Shown here piece by piece: positions 5,801 to 12,533 of a DNA stretch of 12,533 nucleotides (position 1 is the first letter of the stretch; each line of letters opens with the position of its first letter). This DNA is from JADJPL01 sp040382095 (GTDB lineage: Bacteria; Bacteroidota; Bacteroidia; Chitinophagales; Saprospiraceae). The notes below the pieces were generated by a model, which did not search any database, was not told where the DNA came from, and worked only from the letters and a program-made list of their open reading frames with translations. Position numbers and translations under genes: made by a program. The stretch is from positions 1 to 12,533 of the forward strand of contig JBEIGB010000102.1 in assembly GCA_040382095.1 (NCBI GenBank). Direction: 5' to 3'.

Positions 5801-7045
5801 ATGAATAAAATTCCTGAAAATCATTTCTCCCGGATAAGCAACAGATGTGCAGATGTGGCTGCGTTGGCCTTCCCATGCAGCTGTGACGTGGCGGGTAGCC
5901 CGGAGGGTTTCACATTTACCTTCGGGACCTGGGAAGCGGTTTATGCAGTCAGTTTCAGCGAAGTTGCAGGAGCGTGGCCTGCCCATCCGGAAAACTGTTT
6001 TCTGTCCCCCGAATATCTGAGGGCGATGGAGGAGGGGCTTCCGGCATCCCTGGGACAGCGATACCTGTTACTGCGTGGGAAAGAGGGGGTAGAGGCGTGT
6101 CTGGTATTCCAGGTGGTGGAATTTCGGGCACTCGAAGATATTCGCGCCCCCGAGGTCTGGTCGGGGCTCTGGGGAAAGATGAAGCGCCTGGCGGCACGCC
6201 TGGGTAACTTCCGGCTGCTCATTTGCGGTAACTTGTTCATGGTGGGGGAAAATGGGATATATGCCCGGAGTGCGCATACCGACAGGGAAATCCGACAGCA
6301 ACTCAAAGCACTGATGCAAATTCTGGCGCAAAGGGAAAAGGCCCGCGTATTGGTATGTAAAGACTTCGAAAAGCCCCAGACCTTATTGAAGGGGTTTCAT
6401 GCATTGGAGTTTCAGCCAGCCATGTCCCTGGAAATTCGCCCGGAGTGGAAATCGTTTGAAGACTACCTCGCTGCAATGGGTTCTAAGTACCGGGTCAGGG
6501 CGAGGCGGGCATTCAAGAAAGGGGCTGAAATCCACTACGAGCGCTTTTCGCTGCAAATGGTCGAAAGTCACGCGACGATATTGGCCAACATGTACCAGGG
6601 CATTGTGCAGGCTTCAGGCTTCAGCCTCGCGGCAGTCGGGCCGGAATATTTTATCGCCATAAAACGCAGGTTAGGGGATGCATTTTCGCTGACGGCCTGT
6701 TTCGTTGATGGGGGGCTGCGCGGATTCTATTCTACTATCCGCAACGGCCCGGTGCTGGAAGCAAATTTTGTGGGTTTTCTCCCCGAATACAACCGCAGCG
6801 CCCAGCTCTATCTGAATATGCTTTATCGCATGGTGGAAGAGGCGATCCTGGGCAATATGCAAAGCGTAGCCTTTTCGCGTACCGCACTGGAAATCAAAAG
6901 CTCGGTAGGGGCCCGGCCAGTCCCCGCCCTGGTCTATATGGCGCATACAAACCCCCTGCTCAATATGGTGCTTCCCCCGGCTGTCCGCTTGCTCGAGCCG
7001 CGCGAGGAGTGGGTGGAGCGCCACGTTTTTCACGAACTTACCTGA
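5801..7045 (+). CDS. FemAB/GNAT-like acyltransferase family protein
   Basis: This 414-residue protein is probably cytoplasmic. Its C-terminal half has the features of the FemAB-like/BioF2-like acetyltransferase fold: SFEDYLAAMGSKYRVRARRA (218-237, the 'LsskyR.r.rka' helix), LTACFVDGGLRGFYSTI (297-313), EANFVGFLPEYNRSAQLYLN (320-339) and FSRTALEIKSSVGARPV (358-374). Proteins with these blocks in Bacteroidota are annotated as GNAT or peptidoglycan-biosynthesis-like; the substrate is unknown. Residues 1-40 are Cys- and Ser-rich and atypical, but no later ATG precedes the conserved part. The start also fits the promoter at 5719-5749. Its stop (TGA) overlaps by 8 bases the 3' end of the convergent anti-sigma-like gene, leaving no room for a terminator. 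Confidence 0.8.
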   Translation: MNKIPENHFSRISNRCADVAALAFPCSCDVAGSPEGFTFTFGTWEAVYAVSFSEVAGAWPAHPENCFLSPEYLRAMEEGLPASLGQRYLLLRGKEGVEACLVFQVVEFRALEDIRAPEVWSGLWGKMKRLAARLGNFRLLICGNLFMVGENGIYARSAHTDREIRQQLKALMQILAQREKARVLVCKDFEKPQTLLKGFHALEFQPAMSLEIRPEWKSFEDYLAAMGSKYRVRARRAFKKGAEIHYERFSLQMVESHATILANMYQGIVQASGFSLAAVGPEYFIAIKRRLGDAFSLTACFVDGGLRGFYSTIRNGPVLEANFVGFLPEYNRSAQLYLNMLYRMVEEAILGNMQSVAFSRTALEIKSSVGARPVPALVYMAHTNPLLNMVLPPAVRLLEPREEWVERHVFHELT

Positions 7046-7400
7046 ATTTCTTTCCTGGCTCACCCTCGCGTATGCCCTGAGCCTGGGCAGTGAAGTCTTT
7101 CTGAAGGGCCATCGCCATTACGGCCTGTGGGTAATCCGCTGTATTGCCTACCACCTCGAGTTGGAAGCCATCGCTGCCCGTGCCCCTGCCATGGAGAATC
7201 CCTGAAAGCCCGGTAAAGACGATAATGACAGATATACCCGCAGCTACGGCCATGCGCTTTACCCAAAGCGTGCGCAGTCTCCTTGCCGCGGCAATGTCCA
7301 GCCGGCGTTCGAGTTGTTTCCATGCCTGCTGCGCGGGCATCTCCTCAGTCAGATACTGATGATCCCGGAAAAACTTGTCCAGTTCACTTTGCTGATTCAT
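7038..7400 (-). CDS. small single-pass membrane protein, probable anti-sigma factor
   Basis: This 120-residue protein has a helical cytoplasmic-type N-terminus (residues 1-45, including QQAWKQLERRLDIAAARRLR), one transmembrane segment (about 50-69, MAVAAGISVIIVFTGLSGIL) and a short C-terminal tail. It starts 67 bases downstream of the ECF sigma gene on the same strand. By position and topology it is a candidate anti-sigma factor, with the N-terminal domain holding the sigma factor at the membrane. It has no zinc-binding HxxxCxxC motif and no FecR domain, so the assignment is by context only. The stop is TAA, and the 3' end overlaps the convergent acyltransferase gene by 8 bases. Confidence 0.7.
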   Translation of the reverse strand: MNQQSELDKFFRDHQYLTEEMPAQQAWKQLERRLDIAAARRLRTLWVKRMAVAAGISVIIVFTGLSGILHGRGTGSDGFQLEVVGNTADYPQAVMAMALQKDFTAQAQGIREGEPGKKFR

Positions 7401-7467
7401 TCTGGTTTTGGTTATGACAGATTTTTTAAAGGGTTAACGGAGGGAAAGGCACTTTTTTATGCCAGCC

Positions 7468-8004
7468 CTAGATTACCGCTATGCCCAGCTCCGTGCCCAG
7501 CAGCTCCTGCAGACGCTTTCGCGCCAGGATGAGTTGCGACTTGGAAGTGTTTATACTGATACCCAGCATTTCGGAAATTTCCCGGTGTTTGTAACCCTCG
7601 ATCACATAGAGGTTAAAGACTGTGCGATATCCAGGGGCAAGATGGTCGAGCATCCGGAGGATTCCCCGTGCTGTGAGGTCGCCGCTGGCTTTTTCCGGCA
7701 CCTGCATGTCCCAATCGGCAAGTCCGATATCAAAACGGAAGGCATCGCGCCGTCGGAGAAACATCAGACACTCGTTGATTACAATGCGCCTGATCCATCC
7801 TTCAAAGCTTCCTTCGCCTTTATAGTGTTCGATATTTTGAAGCACCTTGAAGAAAGCTTCGACCAGGGTGTCTTCTGCGTCCTCCTTTTTTTTAATATAG
7901 CGACGACATACTCCGAACATTGCCGGCGCATACCGGTCATATAGCGCCTGCTGTGCTTTCCGATCCTGTTTTTTACATGCCTGGATAAGGAGCTGTTCTT
8001 CCAT
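7468..8004 (-). CDS. ECF-type RNA polymerase sigma factor
   Basis: This 178-residue sigma-70 family protein of the extracytoplasmic-function class directs RNA polymerase to a small stress or envelope regulon. Region 2 spans about residues 15-87 (YDRYAPAMFGVCRRYIKKKE, DAEDTLVEAFFKVLQNI, FEGWIRRIVINECLMFLRRR). Region 4 spans about 112-168, with a helix-turn-helix at GYKHREISEMLGISINTSKS. The frame is open for 72 codons upstream of 8004, but that stretch has no family similarity. The ATG at 8004 (MEEQLLIQACKKQDRKAQQA) gives the family's usual length. The stop is TAG. The gene is divergent from lysA and precedes its likely membrane partner. Confidence 0.92.
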   Translation of the reverse strand: MEEQLLIQACKKQDRKAQQALYDRYAPAMFGVCRRYIKKKEDAEDTLVEAFFKVLQNIEHYKGEGSFEGWIRRIVINECLMFLRRRDAFRFDIGLADWDMQVPEKASGDLTARGILRMLDHLAPGYRTVFNLYVIEGYKHREISEMLGISINTSKSQLILARKRLQELLGTELGIAVI

Positions 8005-8218
8005 AAAACCTTTTATAGGGTTCAGACTTGTTTCGATGGGATTATCGTAGCTGAGGAAGGCTGCTTCTCCAACACGCTGACCCTTCGCAACAAATCTGTC
8101 GAGCACTGTCTGAAAGATGCTTTTCAGTGCAATTATGGTGTGTTTCCGGCAAATTTTGCATTTTTGCAAAACTTTTTTTAAACCGGGCCGATTCCCCTGG
8201 CCAAAGTAAAAAGCGACC
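8005..8218. promoter_or_regulatory. divergent intergenic region between the sigma gene and lysA
   Basis: Both neighbours start here and point away from each other, so two promoters should lie in these 214 bases. No exact TAnnTTTG was found on either strand. An AT-rich inverted repeat, TTTTGCA-TTTT-TGCAAAA (8154-8171), followed by C and seven Ts (8173-8179) is the only evident structure. It could be an operator or a weak terminator. Confidence 0.4.
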
Positions 8219-9454
8219 ATGCAGGAACAAGCATCACTTCCTTACTTATCGAACGCTCCTTCAGACCTTTTGGTTTTAGCTGAAAAATATGGTGCACCAC
8301 TGTACGTTTACGATGCAGAAATTATCCAGAGGCAATACGAACGCCTGAAAAACGCGTTCCAGGCACCCCGCCTGGAGATCAATTATGCCTGCAAAGCATT
8401 GACCAACCTGAGTATCCTGAAGTTTATCCGCCGTCTCGGTGCGGGCCTGGATACCGTTTCTATTCAGGAAGTACACCTCGGACTGGAGGCGGGGTTCCAG
8501 GCTTCACAGATTACTTTTACGCCCAATTGCGTTGCCGTCGGCGAAATAGAAGAGGCATGGCGCCTGGGGGTACAAATCAATATTGACAGCATTCCGGTGC
8601 TGGAGCATTTTGCGCAGTTACACCCTGAAGCCCCGGTCTGTATCCGGATCAACCCTCATATCATGGCAGGTGGGAACTTAAAGACCTCGGTCGGGCACGT
8701 GGATTCCAAATTCGGGATATCCGTCCACCAGATGCCCCACGTCCATCGCATCGTACAGGCAACCGGGATACGGGTAAATGGCCTGCACATGCACACCGGC
8801 TCCGATATCCTCAATGCAGAGGCGTTCCTGGAAGGGGCAGAGATCCTGCTCGAATGTGCGCGGGAGTTTCCCTCCCTCGATTATCTGGACTTTGGCAGCG
8901 GGTTCAAAGTGCCTTATAAGCCTGGCGATATCGAAACGGATATCGAAGACCTCGGCAAAAAACTAACCCATCGCTTCCTGGGTTTCTGTAAAAGCTACGG
9001 CAGGGAATTGACCCTCGTGTTCGAACCGGGTAAATTCCTCGTGAGTGAGGCGGGCAGGCTGCTGGTGAAGGTAAATGTTGTAAAAAATACGACTTCCACT
9101 GTTTTTGCCGGGGTGGATTCCGGAATGAACCACCTGATCCGGCCAATGTTTTACAACGCGTACCATCATATTTCCAATGTATCAAATCCCAATGGTACCC
9201 CTCGGTTTTATTCCGTCGTCGGCTATATTTGCGAAACGGATACGTTTGGGGTAAACCGCAAAATCCCGGAGGTGCGGGAAGGGGATATCCTCTGTATCCA
9301 TAATGCCGGTGCGTACGCTTTCTCTATGTCCTCCAACTATAACTCCCGGTTCCGCCCTGCCGAGGTAGCCCTGTACAAGGGGGTGGATACCCTCATCCGA
9401 CATCGCGAAACGATGGCGGATATCCTCAAAAACCAAACCGGGGCAGAGCTATGA
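8219..9454 (+). CDS. lysA: diaminopimelate decarboxylase
   Basis: This 411-residue PLP enzyme of fold type III converts meso-diaminopimelate to L-lysine and CO2, the last step of lysine synthesis in the cytoplasm. The N-terminal TIM barrel contains the Schiff-base lysine K59 in NYACKALTN, the HTGSD motif (192-196) and the phosphate-binding loop DFGSGF (224-229). The substrate-binding block EPGKFLVSEAG is at 269-279. The C-terminal beta domain has CETDTFG (338-344, the catalytic cysteine region) and GAYAFSMSSNYN (364-375). The length fits the family. Related ornithine/carboxynorspermidine-type decarboxylases exist, but the CETD and GAY-AF-M-NYN motifs favour LysA. The stop is TGA. valS begins 134 bases further on. 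Confidence 0.93.
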   Translation: MQEQASLPYLSNAPSDLLVLAEKYGAPLYVYDAEIIQRQYERLKNAFQAPRLEINYACKALTNLSILKFIRRLGAGLDTVSIQEVHLGLEAGFQASQITFTPNCVAVGEIEEAWRLGVQINIDSIPVLEHFAQLHPEAPVCIRINPHIMAGGNLKTSVGHVDSKFGISVHQMPHVHRIVQATGIRVNGLHMHTGSDILNAEAFLEGAEILLECAREFPSLDYLDFGSGFKVPYKPGDIETDIEDLGKKLTHRFLGFCKSYGRELTLVFEPGKFLVSEAGRLLVKVNVVKNTTSTVFAGVDSGMNHLIRPMFYNAYHHISNVSNPNGTPRFYSVVGYICETDTFGVNRKIPEVREGDILCIHNAGAYAFSMSSNYNSRFRPAEVALYKGVDTLIRHRETMADILKNQTGAEL

Positions 9455-9588
9455 GGCTTTGCAGGGTGGGCCACCGAGGGGGCTGATATAAATGTTTTTT
9501 CGTGCGACAGAACGGCAGGGCAGAACAAATACACAACTCATGCCTTCCCGCATAGTCTTTGGATCAGGATTTTTTTAAAAAGCAGTAT

Positions 9589-12333
9589 ATGGGATTAAGC
9601 ACGCGGTATAACCCGCAAGAAACTGAAGAACGATGGTACCGGCACTGGATGGGCCGGGGGTATTTTCATTCCGTGCCCGACGGGCGGGAGCCATTCGCTA
9701 TTGTTATCCCCCCACCAAACGTGACGGGCGTACTGCACATGGGGCACATGCTGAACAATACGATCCAGGATATCCTGATCCGAAAAGCAAGGCTGGAGGG
9801 GAAAAACGCATGCTGGGTACCCGGCACAGACCACGCTTCCATTGCTACCGAGGCTAAGGTGGTGGCCCTGCTCCGGGAGAAGGGCCTGCGGAAATCGGAT
9901 GTCGGACGCGAAGAATTTCTGCGCTATGCTTTCGAGTGGAAAGAAAAATACGGGGGTATTATCCTGGATCAACTCAAGCGCCTGGGGGCTTCCTGCGACT
10001 GGGAACGGACGCGCTTCACTATGGAGCCGGCACTCTCCAGGGCGGTACACCATGTCTTTGCAGATCTTTACCGCAAAGGCCGGATTTATCGTGGCCGCCG
10101 GATTACCAACTGGGATCCTGCCGCCAAAACAGTCCTTTCTAATGAAGAGGTAATCTATCGGGAGGAAAATTCACAGCTCTTCCATCTGCGCTATGTCCTG
10201 TAGGACAACCCCGACCAGGGCGTCGTCATCGCGACCCAGCGACCGGAGACGATTATGGCCGATGTAGCAGTGGCAGTACACCCGGAGGATGTGCGTTTCA
10301 ACGGGCTGATTGGCAAAAACGTCCTCATCCCGCTGATCAACAGGCCGGTACCGGTCATTGCCGACTATTACGTGGATCCGGCGTTCGGCTCGGGTGCATT
10401 GAAAATCACGCCCGCCCATGACCCCAATGATTATGAGATCGGCCAGCGACATGGGCTCCCGTTCGTAGATATCCTGACGGAAGATGGTAAGCTAAACGAA
10501 AATGCGCAAATCCTCATCGGCGAAGACCGTTTCATCGCCCGGAAAAAAATCAAAAAACTCCTGGAGGATGCCGGGGCATTGGTAAAGCTGGAAGATTATC
10601 GCACCAAAATCGGTTATTCAGAGCGCACGGATGTGGTGGTGGAGCCGCGCCTCACCCTGCAGTGGTTCCTCGATATGAAATTATTTGCCCGGATGGCCCG
10701 GGAAGCTGTAGCCTCTGGCGAAGTGCGCTTTTTCCCCGATCATTTCCAGAATATGTACAATAGCTGGCTGGCAGAAGACAATATCCGGGACTGGTGCATC
10801 TCCAGGCAGCTTTGGTGGGGGCAGCGCATCCCGGCATGGTATCTCGCCCATGAAAAAATGGGCGAGGAAACAGCGGTCTTCGTCGCAGAAACCGCCGCAG
10901 AGGCCCTCGCCCAGGCCCAGGTACAACTCGGCCGCCCTGACCTCTCCATCCATCATCTTCGCCAGGATGAAGATGTGGTGGACACCTGGTTTTCGTCCTG
11001 GCTCTGGCCGATTACCGTGTTCGATGGTTTCGAACGGCAGGATGAGCTGCGCTATTATTATCCGACCAATGTACTGGTCACCGGCTGGGATATCATGTTC
11101 TTCTGGGTAGCACGCATGATCATGTCCGGTTACGAATGGGCTCCGGAACTGCTGGGAAAAGCATTGACCGAAGAAAAAGGGGCCATGCCTTTCCGCGATG
11201 TTTATTTCACAGGGATGGTCCGCGACAATAAAAGACGGAAAATGAGCAAATCGCTCGGCAACTCACCCGATGCACTTAGCCTGATTGAAAACTACGGCGC
11301 AGATGGGGTGCGTTTCGGGATGCTGGCCAGCGGTGCCGCCGGGAACGATATTATCTTCGATGCTCCATTTGATCCCCAGAGCAATCAGGTGTTGAACGAA
11401 AGTAAGCTCTGCGAACAAGGGCGCAATTTTTGTAATAAAATGTGGAACGCCCTGCGCCTCATCAAGGGGTGGGAGGTCACGGATACCCCTGCAGATCAGG
11501 AAACGCTCGCGGTTGACCAGCTTGCCGGGGAGTGGATGCAACAGCGACTCCGGCAAGTAACTGCACAGCTCGGGGAGCTCTACCGCGACTATCGGCTTTC
11601 AGATGCTTTAATGGCCATTTACAAACTGATCTGGGACGATTTCTGCTCCTGGTACCTGGAAATGGTCAAACCTGCCTACGAAGCCCCAATCTACCGGGAA
11701 ACCCTGGAAAATACCCTCGCTTTGCTCGAAACGATGATGACGCTGCTCCATCCCTTCATGCCGTTCATAACAGAGGAGGTCTGGCATCAACTCCGAACCC
11801 GCAGCGAAGGCGAGGATTGTGTGGTGAGTACCTATCCTGTATCCATCCCATTCGACAGGCACCTCGTTCAACAGGTGGAGCTCGCCAAAGCCGCCGTATC
11901 GGGCATACGCGAAGTTCGCAATGCCAAAGGCATCAAAGTAAAAGAACGCCTGACTGTTAAAGTCCAGGATACCCCAACAGCCAGCCTTTGGCTATCTACC
12001 CCAGGGGTCGTCCCAATGATCGAGAAGATGGCGGCACTGGAATCACTCGAACGGATTTCAGGTGAGGTGGATAACAGCGTCGCCTTTCTGGCAGGGAATG
12101 AGAAGCTCTTCGTCGTCCTCCAACAGGAAATTAATGCCGGGGAAGAGCGCGCCCGACTCGAAAAAGAACTGGAATATTATCGCGGTTTCATCGCCTCCGT
12201 CCAGAAAAAACTTGAAAACGAACGCTTCGTGCAAAGCGCGCCAGAGGTCGTGGTGCAAAAAGAACAGCAAAAACTTGCTGATGGCCTCATCAAACTCAAA
12301 GGGCTCGAAGCCGCACTCCAACAGCTTGGATAA
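9589..12333 (+). pseudogene. valS: valine--tRNA ligase, reading frame interrupted by TAG at codon 205
   Basis: The frame encodes ValRS, the class I synthetase that charges tRNA-Val and edits misactivated threonine. Excluding the stop it would be about 914 residues, normal for the family. Visible landmarks are PPNVTGVLHMGHML with HMGH at codons 50-53, WVPGTDHASIATEAK, the editing-domain motif TQRPETIMADVAVAVHPED, PAHDPNDYEIG, WCISRQLWWGQRIPAW (402-417), DVVDTWFSSW (462-471), KMSKS (551-555) and a C-terminal coiled-coil tRNA-binding arm (about codons 848-914). An in-frame TAG (10201-10203) falls between RYVL and DNPDQGVV, just before the editing motif. Both sides remain in the same frame and well conserved. 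The ATG at 9589 (MGLSTRYNPQETEERWY) fits family starts; an upstream TTG at 9559 is less likely. The stop is TAA. Confidence 0.9.
10201..10203 (+). other. in-frame amber codon inside valS
   Basis: The codons read CGC TAT GTC CTG TAG GAC AAC CCC. One substitution (for example from CAG, AAG, GAG, TGG, TTG, TCG, TAC or TAT) would give a sense codon. TAG is used as the natural terminator at 3468, 5680 and 7468, so a general reassignment of TAG in this genome is unlikely. Confidence 0.9.
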
Positions 12334-12396
12334 CACGGGCGTGTACGCATATTTATGGGGTGTAAAAAATATTCTGGAGTTGTGTGAAAAGTATTC

Positions 12397-12410
12397 CGCC
12401 GCCTACGGCG
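12397..12410. repeat. short GC-rich hairpin downstream of valS
   Basis: CGCCG-CCTA-CGGCG forms a 5-bp stem with a 4-base loop, 64 bases after the valS stop. No T-run follows on the plus strand (ACGAAAAAG instead), so it is not a standard terminator. It may belong to the same intergenic repeat unit as the long palindrome next to it. Confidence 0.5.
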
Positions 12411-12419
12411 ACGAAAAAG

Positions 12420-12486
12420 TTTTAAACGAGCACTATGTTCACCGATTTTGCGAAGCAAAATCGGTGAACATAGTGCTCGTTCAAAA
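12420..12486. repeat. long near-perfect palindrome with GCGAAGC core
   Basis: Two 27-base arms (12425-12451 and 12455-12481) are perfectly complementary around a 3-base loop GAA (12452-12454). The left arm starts AACGAGCAC and ends GATTTTGC. Beyond a single A/C mismatch (12424/12482) the pairing continues as TTTT/AAAA to 12420 and 12486. The tip, GCGAAGC, is the known extra-stable DNA mini-hairpin. It lies 86 bases after valS. It might act as a transcription terminator for a gene beyond the window on the minus strand, as a REP-like element or as a recombination or structure-forming site. No adjacent transposase is visible. Confidence 0.85.
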
Positions 12487-12513
12487 TATTATCTTTCAGC
12501 GCCGCGTTTTCAA

Positions 12514-12530
12514 CGATTTTGCGAAGCAAA
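12514..12530. repeat. second copy of the palindrome core
   Basis: The 17-mer CGATTTTGCGAAGCAAA repeats exactly the core at 12443-12459, 71 bases further on. The outer arms differ (AA before the core here, AC there), and the right arm is cut by the window end, so its full stem length cannot be judged. Confidence 0.7.
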
Positions 12531-12533
12531 TTC

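Noticed and set aside
8005..8220. N-terminal extension of the sigma factor to 8220
   Set aside because: The added 72 residues have no sigma-factor similarity and would overlap the lysA start; the ATG at 8004 gives normal family length.
9559..9588. TTG start of valS ten codons upstream
   Set aside because: The ATG at 9589 matches the usual ValRS N-terminus (xxLSxxYNPQExExxWY). The upstream codons add a poorly conserved Lys/Phe-rich stretch. A near -7 sequence (TAGTCTTTG, 9553-9561) has one base too many and would put the TTG at or before the transcript start.
10201..10203. Genome-wide reassignment of TAG to an amino acid
   Set aside because: Three genes in this window (stops at 3468, 5680 and 7468) end in TAG at the expected protein length.
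12425..12481. Rho-independent terminator of valS
   Set aside because: On the plus strand no T-run follows the hairpin (CAAAATATT instead), so it does not have the standard form in that direction.

Overview
The window reads as chromosomal DNA of a member of the Bacteroidota, probably near Chitinophagales or Saprospirales (the exact family is a guess). Four sites match the Bacteroidota -7 promoter element TAnnTTTG exactly or with one mismatch. Clear GA-rich Shine-Dalgarno sites are scarce. The protein families are typical of the phylum: a DUF2807 head-GIN protein, lipoproteins with short signal peptides, an ECF sigma factor paired with a small membrane protein, and a secreted fragment carrying an 'SAILDIQ..KGVFLTRLTTTQRNAI' start. 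Gene density is high and no transposase or CRISPR array is visible.

Layout. Positions 1-271 hold no convincing gene. From about 272 to 3166 all genes lie on the minus strand and the DNA is AT-rich in its distal part. In transcription order they are: a truncated-looking secreted fragment (3166-2933), a lipoprotein (2930-2307), a tail-anchored protein (2199-1516), an orphan open frame without a start (1526-1356), a VanZ-like membrane protein (1355-897) and a secreted protein of unknown function (919-272). A tRNA-Pro(CGG) gene with its own promoter and terminator sits at 3338-3411 on the minus strand, bordering this block. Beyond it are a lipocalin-like lipoprotein (3965-3468) and a DUF2807 protein (4833-4099), both minus.

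On the plus strand follow a lipoprotein that looks like a family I inorganic pyrophosphatase without its metal ligands (5122-5682) and a FemAB/GNAT-type acyltransferase (5801-7045). The latter converges, with an 8-base overlap, on an ECF sigma factor and its probable membrane partner (8004-7468 and 7400-7038, minus). Divergent from the sigma gene are lysA (8219-9454, last step of lysine synthesis) and valS (9589-12333).

The most striking observations are these. (1) valS carries an in-frame TAG at codon 205, although everything on both sides is well conserved. (2) A near-perfect long palindrome lies downstream of valS, centred on the ultrastable mini-hairpin core GCGAAGC, with a second copy of the core at the window edge. 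(3) The pyrophosphatase-like lipoprotein appears catalytically dead. (4) A 56-codon open frame without a start abuts the VanZ-like gene and could be joined to the preceding gene by removing one base. No complete new defence or mobile system was found.
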